Assembly (NCBI RefSeq): GCF_000421845.1
Contig: NZ_ATXU01000011.1
Span: 1-64,000 of the forward strand
Reading direction: 5' to 3'
Origin: Leucobacter chironomi DSM 19883
Lineage (GTDB): Bacteria; Actinomycetota; Actinomycetes; Actinomycetales; Microbacteriaceae
Length of the DNA stretch: 64,000 nt
In this document: positions 8,562-15,629 of the stretch, piece by piece
Layout of the letters: the number at the start of each line of letters is the position of its first letter
Numbering within the stretch: the stretch's first letter is position 1
Translations under genes and position numbers: made by a program
Notes under the pieces: generated by a model
Seen by the model: only the letters and a program-made list of their open reading frames with translations
Told to the model about the DNA's origin: nothing
Database searches by the model: none

Positions 8562-8617
8562 CGAAAGGCGGATTTCGCATGCCCTGCGCGGGGTCTCCAT
8601 GCGAAATCCGCCTCTCG
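8562..8617. repeat. Intergenic palindromic repeat, copy 2
   Basis: The 19-nt arms 8562-8580 and 8599-8617 pair with a single mismatch around an 18-nt loop. The arms share most positions with the copy at 7827-7882, while the loops differ. It lies between the YjaB-like gene and the TetR gene and is preceded by a C-rich stretch with CCCCATACCCCATACCCC repeats. Confidence 0.85.
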
Positions 8618-8670
8618 ACGCACCGACGCCGCGGAGCAGCCCTCGGAGCGCTTGCCTCCGCCTACCCCGA

Positions 8671-8690
8671 ATGTTTACACTGCTTACATC
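8671..8690 (+). promoter_or_regulatory. Candidate promoter/operator of the TetR gene
   Basis: The 20 bp directly before the chosen ATG (8691) hold ATGT and ACAT half-sites in inverted order and two TTACA direct repeats 9 bp apart. A TACACT hexamer (8676-8681) could be the -10 element. A site overlapping the promoter of a tetR-type gene fits self-repression. Confidence 0.4.
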
Positions 8691-9338
8691 ATGATGAACA
8701 GCGTGCCGGCTCCGGCGTCATCCCGCGAGGCCTACCACCACGGCGACCTTCGATCCGCCCTGCTCGACGCGGCCACCGAAATGCTCGAAGCCGGCGAGAG
8801 CTTCTCGATGCGAGCCGTCGCCCGACGAGCCGAGGTCTCGCAGACCGCCCCCTACCGGCACTTCGCCGATCGCGACGCACTCGAGTCGGCGCTCGCGGTG
8901 CGGGGTTTCGATGAGCTCCGGCACCGGCTGTCGCTCGACGGCAGCCCGGCCGGCCCCGAGGACGAACTGCTCGACTTCGCCGTCGCATACGTGCGCTTCG
9001 CTCTCGACCGGCCCGCCGTGTTCCGCCTGATGTTCGGCCGCGAGTGCGACGACCGCGACGACGAGCGAGTGCGCGCCGCGGGCGAGCTTCGCGCAATGCT
9101 CGCGGGGTCGCTGCGCGAACGGTTCCCCGCGGCCGACCACGACGCCCTCGCCACCGCGCTCTGGTCACTCACCCACGGCCTCGCCTTCCTCCACCTCGAC
9201 GGCAAGCTCGCCGCCGACGATCCCGGGGTCGTCGCAGAGCGAGTGCGGGGCGCGTTCACCGCCCTGCGCAACGCGTTCGGCGCGCAGCAGCCCGCAGCGA
9301 ATCCGGCTCGGCTCGGAGAGTCGGATCGCGGGGCGTAG
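8691..9338 (+). CDS. TetR/AcrR family transcriptional regulator
   Basis: This is a regulator of about 215 aa. The N-terminal helix-turn-helix is complete: a Leu-Arg-Ser-Ala-Leu-Leu-Asp-Ala-Ala first helix, then Phe-Ser-Met-Arg-Ala-Val-Ala-Arg-Arg-Ala-Glu-Val-Ser and the recognition-helix end Pro-Tyr-Arg-His-Phe. The C-terminal ligand domain carries a Trp-Ser-Leu-Thr-His-Gly motif close to that of the TetR WHG-type C-terminal domain. I place the start at the ATG pair 8691/8694; a TTG at 8652 would add 13 unhelpful residues that cover the promoter-like site. No target gene is obvious: the upstream neighbour is a YjaB-like acetyltransferase and the downstream one is convergent. Confidence 0.85.
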   Translation: MMNSVPAPASSREAYHHGDLRSALLDAATEMLEAGESFSMRAVARRAEVSQTAPYRHFADRDALESALAVRGFDELRHRLSLDGSPAGPEDELLDFAVAYVRFALDRPAVFRLMFGRECDDRDDERVRAAGELRAMLAGSLRERFPAADHDALATALWSLTHGLAFLHLDGKLAADDPGVVAERVRGAFTALRNAFGAQQPAANPARLGESDRGA

Positions 9339-9350
9339 CGGCGAAGCCCG

Positions 9351-9845
9351 CTACGGGCGCATGTCGAGGTACGCCTCGCGCAGCGCCGGGTAGTAGCTGT
9401 CGAAGCTCGGGCGTTCGGTGCCCTCGGTGGCGGCGACGAGCAGATCGAGGTAGTACTCCCAGCCCGGGCCGATCTCGCCCACTTCGTCGACGCCGTCGAG
9501 GTGGTGCACGAGTGTGAGCAGCGAATCGTCGCCGTCGCGCTCCACGAGCAGTTCCAGATGCCAGCCGCCGACCTCGTCCTCGGCTTTCAGCACCAGGCGC
9601 TCGAAGGCGTCGCACGCGAGGATGCGGATGCCGATCGCCGGCTCGTGATCCTCGAACCGCATGCGCACCCGCACCGCACCGCCGGCGCGGCCGTCGCCCT
9701 CCCACGGCCCGAACCACTGCTCGGTGAGCTCCGATTCAGTGAGGTAGGCCCACGTCTCCTCGGGCGGCAGGGCGAGGGATCGCACGAGCGAGAGATCCGC
9801 GCCCCGAGCCGTCGCCACGATCCGCCCGCTGGTGTCCATCGTCAT
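9351..9845 (-). CDS. SRPBCC (AHSA1-like) domain protein
   Basis: This is a 164-aa protein of the START/Bet v1-like fold. Typical features are an early strand with Leu-Val-Arg-Ser-Leu and Pro-Pro-Glu-Glu-Thr-Trp, the Gln-Trp-Phe-Gly-Pro-Trp motif seen in AHSA1-type proteins, and a C-terminal helix after Gly-Pro-Gly-Trp-Glu-Tyr-Tyr. The ATG at 9845 is preceded by AGGAG at good distance, so a longer upstream reading is not needed. Ligand and role are unknown; many relatives bind hydrophobic molecules. The gene is convergent with tetR. Confidence 0.8.
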   Translation of the reverse strand: MTMDTSGRIVATARGADLSLVRSLALPPEETWAYLTESELTEQWFGPWEGDGRAGGAVRVRMRFEDHEPAIGIRILACDAFERLVLKAEDEVGGWHLELLVERDGDDSLLTLVHHLDGVDEVGEIGPGWEYYLDLLVAATEGTERPSFDSYYPALREAYLDMRP

Positions 9846-9991
9846 GCCGCTCTCCTGTCTCCGGGTCTCCAGGGTACGCCGCCCGCGCACCGATCGAGCC
9901 GCGAGCACCCGATCCGCCCGAACCGAGATGCGTAACGTTCGATCGGCGCGTGCGGAAAGCGAAAAGCGGGGGCGCGGGCGCGAAGTCGCAC

Positions 9992-10022
9992 TTGCGCACT
10001 GACCCCCGGTCTGGCGTACACT
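9992..10022 (+). promoter_or_regulatory. Promoter of the ABC-F leader
   Basis: TTGCGC (9992-9997) and TACACT (10017-10022) form a candidate promoter with a slightly long 19-bp spacer. Transcription would start about 10029-10030, giving a leader of roughly 240 nt before the ABC-F gene. Confidence 0.5.
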
Positions 10023-10029
10023 CGGGGGC

Positions 10030-10041
10030 GTGAAGAACTGA
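10030..10041 (+). other. Possible 3-codon leader ORF (GTG-AAG-AAC-stop)
   Basis: A GTG lies 7 nt after the TACACT element, exactly where a leaderless message would begin, and is followed by only two sense codons and TGA. Antibiotic-responsive ABC-F genes are often controlled through short leader peptides, so this could be a ribosome-stalling or attenuation element. The remaining leader (10042-10269) is GC-rich with several possible stems and shows no other gene. Confidence 0.3.
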
Positions 10042-10269
10042 CGCAGCCTCAAATCCCCGTTCCGGTTCCGCCGCGCGCTGATCGCGCCAGGGTCGATGCC
10101 ACGGGATGCTGCGTGATCACCTCGGGCTCGCCGCGCCGCGCGCGGTCGCAGTGCCTGCTCCTCGTACGCCGAGCCGCCGCATGCGCGCCTCGCGACGCAG
10201 GATCGGCGTCCCGCCGCACGCGCGTCCCCGACCGTCCCGCGGAGCACCCGATTCCGAGAGGCGGTCTCC

Positions 10270-12366
10270 ATGCCCGCATCGAACACCACCCCAGACCTCG
10301 CCGCAGCTGCCCGCGCAGCGGCGCGCCCCGCAGCCGACGGCTCCGGATCCGCGCCCGGCCCGACCCACCTCACCGTCGACGGCGTCTCCCACGCCTACGG
10401 CGACCGCCGGGTGCTCAGCGACATCTCGTTCACTGCGAAACCCGGCGACCGCATCGGCCTGATCGGCGAGAACGGCACCGGCAAGTCGACACTGCTCGGC
10501 ATCATCGCCGCGGCGGGTGCAGATGCAGAAATCGCGGATCCGACAGCGGATCCGCTCCGCTCCGCCGGGCGCGATGCAGAGCGCGATGCGGAGCGCGATG
10601 CGGAGCGCGATGCCGGGCGCGATGCCGGGCACCCCACGGGGCACGGCACCGCCCTGCGCCCCGACGCGGGCACGGTCGCGCTGCCCGGCTCCGTCGGCCT
10701 GCTCGCCCAGCAGCTGCCCTACCCGGACGCGACGCCCCTCGCGTCGGTGCTCGACGACGCCCAGCGCGGGTCGCTCGACGCCCTCGCCCGGCTGGAGCGC
10801 TGCGGCGAGCGCTTGGCGGCGCAGCCCGACGATCCCGGCGCGGCGGACGCCTTCGCCCGCGCTCTCGAGGATGCGGAGCGCGTGCACGCCTGGGCGGCGG
10901 CGGCGCGGCGCGGCGAGGTGCTCGCCGGTCTGGGCCTCGGCGGGATCCCTGAGCGGCGGCCGATCGGCGAGCTGTCGGGCGGGCAGCGGCTGCGGGTCTC
11001 GCTCGCGGCGCTGCTGCTGAAGGCCCCGCAGACGCTGCTGCTCGACGAGCCGTCGAACCACCTCGACGACGCGTCGGCGGCCTACCTGGAACGGGTGCTG
11101 ATCGACTGGCCGGGCATCGTGATCGTGGCGAGTCACGATCGCGCACTGCTGGACGCCGTGAGCACGCGGATCCTCGATCTCGACGCGCTGCCGCTGCCCG
11201 CCCGCGTGCTCGCCGACGCGGAGGAGGCCGGCGCCTCCCGCACCGCGGAGGCAGCGGCCGGGAGCGGTGGAACGGACGCGCGCCGCGATCCGGGGTCGCT
11301 CCCGGCCGATCCCGCGACCGACGATCCGGGCTCCGGTTTCGGGGTGCGCCTGTGGGGTGTCGGCTATTCGGCGGCGCGGGCCGCCCGCGGGGCCGAGATG
11401 GAGCGGTGGCGGGCGCGGTACGCGGCCGAGACCGCCGAGCGGGAGGAGCTGATCCACGAGATCGAGGTCGGCTCGCGCGAGGTCAATCGCAAGCACGAGT
11501 CGAAGTCGGAGGCGAAGATCACGCGCAAGTTCTACGCCGACAAGGACGCGCGGGTCACCGCCCGCCGCGCCCGCAACGCTCGGGTGCGGCTCGACGCGCT
11601 CGAGCGCGAGCGGGTGCGGCGCCCGCCCCGGCCGCTGCGCTTCGAGGGGTTCGGGGCGCCTCGCGATACCGGGCCGCTCGAACCCGGACGCGGGGCCGCG
11701 CTCACCGGCAGGGGCGCTCCGGCCGGCGCGAGTGCACCCGGGGAAGCCGCGGCTGTACCCGGGGAAGCCGCAGCCGCTCCGCCGTCGCTCATCCGGGCCG
11801 AGCGGATCTCGCTGGAGGGGCGACTCCGGGCGACCTCGCTGGAACTCGTGCCGGGCGGGCGCCTCATGCTCTCCGGCCCGAACGGCTCGGGCAAGTCGAC
11901 GCTGCTCGCGATCCTCGCCCGCCGCCTCGATCCCGACCGCGGCGAGTTCGAGATCGCGCCCCGCACCCGCGTCGGGTTCCTGCCGCAGGAGGTGGAGTTC
12001 GCGGATCCGGATCGCCCGGCCGAGCGCGCGTATCGCGACGCCGTCGGCGCGGAGATCGCCGAGGCGGTGCCGCTGCCCGACACGGGTCTGCTGGCTCGGC
12101 GAGACCTGCACCGCCCGGTGGGGGCGCTCAGCGTCGGGCAGCGGCGCCGGCTCGCGCTCGCCGCGCTGGTCGCCGATCCGCCCGAGGTGCTGCTGCTGGA
12201 CGAGCCCACCAATCACCTCTCGCTCACGCTCGTGGAGGAGCTGGAGACGGCGCTGCGCGATTTCACCGCCGCGCCGGAGGCCGGCACCGGGCTGGTGATC
12301 GCGACGCACGATCGCTGGCTGCGCTCGCGGTGGGAGGGGGCGGTGCTGGAGCTCGAAGCGGTGTGA
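10270..12366 (+). CDS. ABC-F family ATP-binding protein
   Basis: This is a 698-aa soluble protein with two ABC domains and no membrane segments. ABC-F proteins act on the ribosome, either in translation rescue or in antibiotic protection. Domain 1 has Walker A GENGTGKS near residue 67 and signature LSGGQRLR, and domain 2 has Walker A GPNGSGKS and signature LSVGQRRR. Both Walker B motifs (LLLDEPSNHL and LLLDEPTNHL) are intact. The linker between them is long and charged, and domain 1 contains an unusual insert of repeated Asp-Ala-Glu-Arg units. The long leader suggests inducible expression. Whether it protects against a drug cannot be told from the sequence. Confidence 0.88.
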   Translation: MPASNTTPDLAAAARAAARPAADGSGSAPGPTHLTVDGVSHAYGDRRVLSDISFTAKPGDRIGLIGENGTGKSTLLGIIAAAGADAEIADPTADPLRSAGRDAERDAERDAERDAGRDAGHPTGHGTALRPDAGTVALPGSVGLLAQQLPYPDATPLASVLDDAQRGSLDALARLERCGERLAAQPDDPGAADAFARALEDAERVHAWAAAARRGEVLAGLGLGGIPERRPIGELSGGQRLRVSLAALLLKAPQTLLLDEPSNHLDDASAAYLERVLIDWPGIVIVASHDRALLDAVSTRILDLDALPLPARVLADAEEAGASRTAEAAAGSGGTDARRDPGSLPADPATDDPGSGFGVRLWGVGYSAARAARGAEMERWRARYAAETAEREELIHEIEVGSREVNRKHESKSEAKITRKFYADKDARVTARRARNARVRLDALERERVRRPPRPLRFEGFGAPRDTGPLEPGRGAALTGRGAPAGASAPGEAAAVPGEAAAAPPSLIRAERISLEGRLRATSLELVPGGRLMLSGPNGSGKSTLLAILARRLDPDRGEFEIAPRTRVGFLPQEVEFADPDRPAERAYRDAVGAEIAEAVPLPDTGLLARRDLHRPVGALSVGQRRRLALAALVADPPEVLLLDEPTNHLSLTLVEELETALRDFTAAPEAGTGLVIATHDRWLRSRWEGAVLELEAV
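10569..10630 (+). repeat. In-frame 12-bp tandem repeat in the ABC-F gene
   Basis: Five imperfect copies of a 12-bp unit (GCGCGATGCGGA-like) encode Arg-Asp-Ala-Glu / Arg-Asp-Ala-Gly repeats inside the first ABC domain, between Walker A and the Q-loop region. The unit length keeps the frame, so copy number could change without breaking the protein. Confidence 0.85.
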
Positions 12367-12549
12367 TGCGGCGTGCCGCCCGGTGCGCGCGCCGGGGAGG
12401 CCGCACCGGTGCGCGAGTTCGCCCCATCGAACTCGTTCCCTCGCCGAATCGACCTTGGATCAGGGGTTCTCCCTCGCGCGCGAACCTTGCTACGGTTGCT
12501 GCCGGCGCGCCGCACCCGGCGCGGCACCGCACTCCGAACCGGGGAGACC

Positions 12550-13281
12550 ATGAACGACGGGCCCATCGACATCGCGAACCCGCACGAGTACGATCACACG
12601 CACTCGTCGTCTGCCGGGTCGGGCTGGCTGCGCGCCTCGGTGTTCGGGGCGATGGACGGGCTGGTCTCCAACATCGGCCTCATCTCGGGCATCGCGGCCG
12701 CGGGTGCGAGCCCGGGCATCATCGCGATCACCGGCGTCTCGGGCCTGATCTCGGGTGCGATCTCGATGGCGCTCGGCGAGTACACCTCGGTGCGCACCCA
12801 GAACGAGCAGCTGGCGGTGGAGGTGCAGACCGAGCGCGATGCCCTCGACCGCAACCCCGTGGGCGAGCAGGCGGAGCTCACGGTGATGTTCGAGCACCTG
12901 GGCATGTCGCCGCAGACCGCGAGCGATGCGGCGACGCAGGTGCACGCGAACAACGAGCAGGCTCTGAAGGTGCACCTGGCGCACGAGCTGGGGCTCAGCC
13001 CCGACGATCGGCCGTCGCCGCTGGTGGCTGCGGGGTCGTCGTTCGTGGCGTTCAGCGTGGGTGCGATCATTCCGGTGCTGCCCTTCCTGCTGGGCTTCGG
13101 CACGCTGTGGTGGGGGCTGGCGTTCGGCGGGGCGGGGCTGCTCGCTGCGGGCTTCATCGCGGCGCGGTTCACCGATCGCAACCCCTTCTCGGGGGCGGCG
13201 CGGCAGCTGGTGTTCGGCGGCGTGGCCGTGGCGGCGACCTACCTGATCGGCTCGCTGCTGGGGGTCTCCGCGCTCCAATAG
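12550..13281 (+). CDS. VIT1/CCC1 family metal transporter
   Basis: This is a 243-aa membrane protein of the family that moves Fe2+ or Mn2+ across membranes. The first membrane helix carries Ala-Met-Asp-Gly-Leu-Val-Ser-Asn (the conserved Asp of the pore), and the second Met-Ala-Leu-Gly-Glu-Tyr-Thr-Ser (the conserved Glu). A long acidic, His-containing cytosolic helix pair (about residues 85-150) links to three C-terminal helices. The ATG at 12550 follows GGGGAG closely; earlier in-frame codons belong to the gap after the ABC-F gene. Confidence 0.88.
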   Translation: MNDGPIDIANPHEYDHTHSSSAGSGWLRASVFGAMDGLVSNIGLISGIAAAGASPGIIAITGVSGLISGAISMALGEYTSVRTQNEQLAVEVQTERDALDRNPVGEQAELTVMFEHLGMSPQTASDAATQVHANNEQALKVHLAHELGLSPDDRPSPLVAAGSSFVAFSVGAIIPVLPFLLGFGTLWWGLAFGGAGLLAAGFIAARFTDRNPFSGAARQLVFGGVAVAATYLIGSLLGVSALQ

Positions 13282-13375
13282 CAGCCTGGGATCCTAGCCC
13301 CGATCTCGGCGCCGCCTCCGTCTTTTCGAGCCGGCCTGCCCGTATCGACCCGACACAGATTTCGCGCGAATCGCA

Positions 13376-13405
13376 GGCCGACTCGGCACAAATGGGCCGA
13401 CTCGG
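13376..13405 (+). repeat. 11-bp direct repeat before the alkyltransferase-like gene
   Basis: GGCCGACTCGG occurs at 13376-13386 and again at 13395-13405, a period of 19 bp. It may be a regulator site or a by-product of base composition. Confidence 0.4.
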
Positions 13406-13449
13406 TGAGCACAAGGTGCCGCACCCCCATGAGCGCGTACCCTGGTGTC

Positions 13450-13788
13450 ATGCCCAGCGCAGAGTTCGTCGAAGCCGTGCTCGAAGTGGTCGATCGCATC
13501 CCTGTCGGCCGGGTGATGACCTACGGCGACGTTGGGATCGCGATCGGCTCGGGAGCACCTCGCGCCGTTGGGCGGGTAATGGCGCTGTACGGGCATGCCG
13601 TGCCGTGGTGGCGGGTGGTGCCCGCCAGCGGGTTACCGCCGCAGGGGCACGCCCGACTCGCCCACCCGCACTACCTTGAAGAGGGTACCCCGCTCAGACA
13701 TGTCGATTCGCCGGATCACTATCGCATCGCGCTCTCCACGGCACGGCTCCCGTACACTCACGAGATTTACGCGAAAATAGCGCTGTGA
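13450..13788 (+). CDS. Alkyltransferase-like protein (ATL, MGMT family)
   Basis: This 112-aa protein is the C-terminal DNA-binding half of an O6-alkylguanine-DNA alkyltransferase. The helix-turn-helix part with Gly-Arg-Val-Met-Thr-Tyr-Gly-Asp-Val and the Arg finger region (Ala-Val-Gly-Arg-Val-Met) are present. The active-site Pro-Cys-His-Arg is replaced by Pro-Trp-Trp-Arg, so it cannot accept an alkyl group. Such ATL proteins bind alkylated guanines and hand them to nucleotide excision repair. TACCCT (13438-13443) lies 6 nt before the ATG. Its stop overlaps the next start (GTGA), so the two genes are coupled. Confidence 0.88.
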   Translation: MPSAEFVEAVLEVVDRIPVGRVMTYGDVGIAIGSGAPRAVGRVMALYGHAVPWWRVVPASGLPPQGHARLAHPHYLEEGTPLRHVDSPDHYRIALSTARLPYTHEIYAKIAL

Positions 13789-14630
13789 GCGACGCCGAAC
13801 TTCCCCTGTCTTCCACCACCAATACGAGTGCCCTTCGCCTGGGCTTCACGCGTGGAACGACCCCCGGCAAGTGGGCGAAGCGCTGGGAGCGGGCGAGTGG
13901 CTCCCCCCTCGAACTCGTGCCCATCGAAACCCCATTCGGGCGGGGATCCGGGACGCCCGAGATCGACGTGATGCTCGAACGCACTCGCGCGGGCGAGCGG
14001 CCGGAGGGTTCGTCGGAGCCCGACCGCAGCCGCCACGCCATGCTGCTCTACACGGAGACTGTGGCGCTCGTGCTGCCTGCCGACCACGAACTCGCCAAGA
14101 GCAACGGGATCCCCGTCGCCGACCTTGTGCTGGTAACGCTGCTCGATCACCCATACCACTTCCCTCAGTGGCCAGCTGCGCAGCCGTGGGACGATCCCGC
14201 TTGGATGCCGACCGGGGTAAAGGCAGCCCTCGAACTCGTGGCGACCGGAGCCGGCGCGATCCTGCTTCCCCTCCCCCTCGCCAGGCATCTGAGTGACAAG
14301 CGAGCCCACTCCGTACTCCCTGTGACCGGGGAGCCCGCGGGCAGCGAGATCTGGGCGAGTTGGGAGGTGGATCGCGACGCCGCCGATGTGCAGCAGCTCG
14401 TGGGCATCATGCGCGGTCGCACCGCCCGCAGCTCGCGACCAACGGCGGCGGGCACAGCCGACCGCGCGGATGCCATCGCGAGGAAGTCCACGAAGCAGGC
14501 ACAGCCGAAACCACCCGCGAAGAAGGGACCCAAGCCGGGATCGCGCGGCGCGCAGCTCGCGGCAGCCAAAGAGAAAGCAGAGCGCGCGAAGGCGCTGCGT
14601 CGCGCCGAGAAGAAGCGCAAGCGCCGCTGA
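13785..14630 (+). CDS. LysR substrate-binding-domain protein with a basic tail
   Basis: This is a 281-aa protein that resembles the effector-binding domain of LysR regulators: Leu-Arg-Leu-Gly-Phe-Thr-Arg-Gly-Thr at the start, Ala-Leu-Val-Leu-Pro-Ala-Asp-His-Glu-Leu-Ala in the middle, and Gly-Ala-Gly-Ala-Ile-Leu-Leu-Pro near 160. It lacks the N-terminal helix-turn-helix of true LysR proteins. Instead it ends in about 65 residues rich in Lys, Arg and Ala, which look disordered and could bind nucleic acid. The GTG start overlaps the stop of the alkyltransferase-like gene. The function is not known. Confidence 0.75.
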   Translation: MSDAELPLSSTTNTSALRLGFTRGTTPGKWAKRWERASGSPLELVPIETPFGRGSGTPEIDVMLERTRAGERPEGSSEPDRSRHAMLLYTETVALVLPADHELAKSNGIPVADLVLVTLLDHPYHFPQWPAAQPWDDPAWMPTGVKAALELVATGAGAILLPLPLARHLSDKRAHSVLPVTGEPAGSEIWASWEVDRDAADVQQLVGIMRGRTARSSRPTAAGTADRADAIARKSTKQAQPKPPAKKGPKPGSRGAQLAAAKEKAERAKALRRAEKKRKRR

Positions 14631-14654
14631 GCGCGGCGGGTACGCCGAGCGGCG
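14622..14654. terminator. Hairpin between convergent genes
   Basis: CGCCGCT (14622-14628) pairs with AGCGGCG (14648-14654), with a small inner stem. It spans the 25-bp gap between the LysR-like gene and the convergent metallopeptidase gene. There is no T-run, so it is a weak candidate for a two-way terminator. Confidence 0.35.
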
Positions 14655-14655
14655 T

Positions 14656-15546
14656 CTACAGCTCAGAGGCGGGCACGTCGAAGGTGCCGCAGGCGCCGGG
14701 CCCGCCGCGGTAGCCTTCCTGGAACCAGCGCTGCCGCTGCTCGGAGGTGCCGTGCGTGAAGCGCTCGGGGTTCACGGGGGCGCCCGCCGACTCCATGATG
14801 TGGTCGTCGCCCACGGCCGCCGCCGCGCTCATCGCATCGGCGATCTGCTCGGAGGTGACCGGCTGCAGGAACGGCACGCCCGCACTGTCGGTCACGGTCG
14901 ACGCGTTCTGCACCCACGCACCCGCGAAGCAGTCGGCCTGCAGTTCGAGCCGCACCGACCCCGAGGCGGGCCCGGATTCGCGGCCGGTCTGCTGGAGCGT
15001 GCCGATGAGGTTCGAGATGTGGTGGCCCCACTCGTGGGCGAGCACGTACATCTGCGCGAGCGAGCCGTCGGACGCGCCGTAGTCGCTGCTCAGTGTGTCG
15101 AAGAAGGCGACGTCGAGGTAGATCGACTCGTCGGGCGGGCAGTAGAACGGCCCCGTCGCCGCGGTGGCGGTGCCGCAGCCGGACTGCGTCTGCCCTTCGA
15201 AGAGCACCACCTCTGCGGGTGCCCGGTAGCCGTCGACCTCGCCCGCCCAGTAGCGGTCGAGGGAGTCCGCCGTCGCCGCCATGCGGCACTCCGCGTCGGC
15301 GTTCGCATCGGCCCCGGTCTCGCAGCCGGGCAGCGCCTCGGACCGTTCACCCGAGAGGGAGCTGCCGCTGATGAGCTGGTCGACCACGGGCGCGAAGGGC
15401 AGCAGGTTCACCCCGAGCAACTGGGATCCGAGCGCGAGCAGCAGCGCGACGCCCACGCCGCCGCCCGCGATCAGCCCGCCGCGCCGGGCACCGCTGCGCT
15501 TCGACACCCGTCCCGTGTCGATCCGCGCGTTGTCGTTGAAGGTCAT
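14656..15546 (-). CDS. Neutral zinc metallopeptidase (YpfJ type)
   Basis: This is a 296-aa protein with one N-terminal membrane anchor (about residues 24-48) and an outward-facing peptidase domain. The zinc motif His-Glu-Trp-Gly-His-His is at 171-176, with the downstream Glu-Leu-Gln-Ala-Asp-Cys-Phe-Ala-Gly stretch holding a third ligand. Several Cys residues (about 75, 87, 124, 136) could form disulfides in the extracellular part. The length and order match the putative neutral zinc metallopeptidase family. A GTGGAG Shine-Dalgarno sequence precedes the ATG. The substrate is unknown. Confidence 0.87.
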   Translation of the reverse strand: MTFNDNARIDTGRVSKRSGARRGGLIAGGGVGVALLLALGSQLLGVNLLPFAPVVDQLISGSSLSGERSEALPGCETGADANADAECRMAATADSLDRYWAGEVDGYRAPAEVVLFEGQTQSGCGTATAATGPFYCPPDESIYLDVAFFDTLSSDYGASDGSLAQMYVLAHEWGHHISNLIGTLQQTGRESGPASGSVRLELQADCFAGAWVQNASTVTDSAGVPFLQPVTSEQIADAMSAAAAVGDDHIMESAGAPVNPERFTHGTSEQRQRWFQEGYRGGPGACGTFDVPASEL

Positions 15547-15629
15547 TTCTCCACCTGCCCTGCGCCGGGCCTATCCGTCGCGCTTGCAACTCTACGCGGC
15601 GAACCGGCCCGGAACGAGCCTCCGCGCGG

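Noticed and set aside
8652-8690. A TTG start 13 codons upstream for the TetR protein
   Set aside because: The added residues are Pro/Thr-rich and would cover the promoter and operator-like site; ATG 8691 is better.
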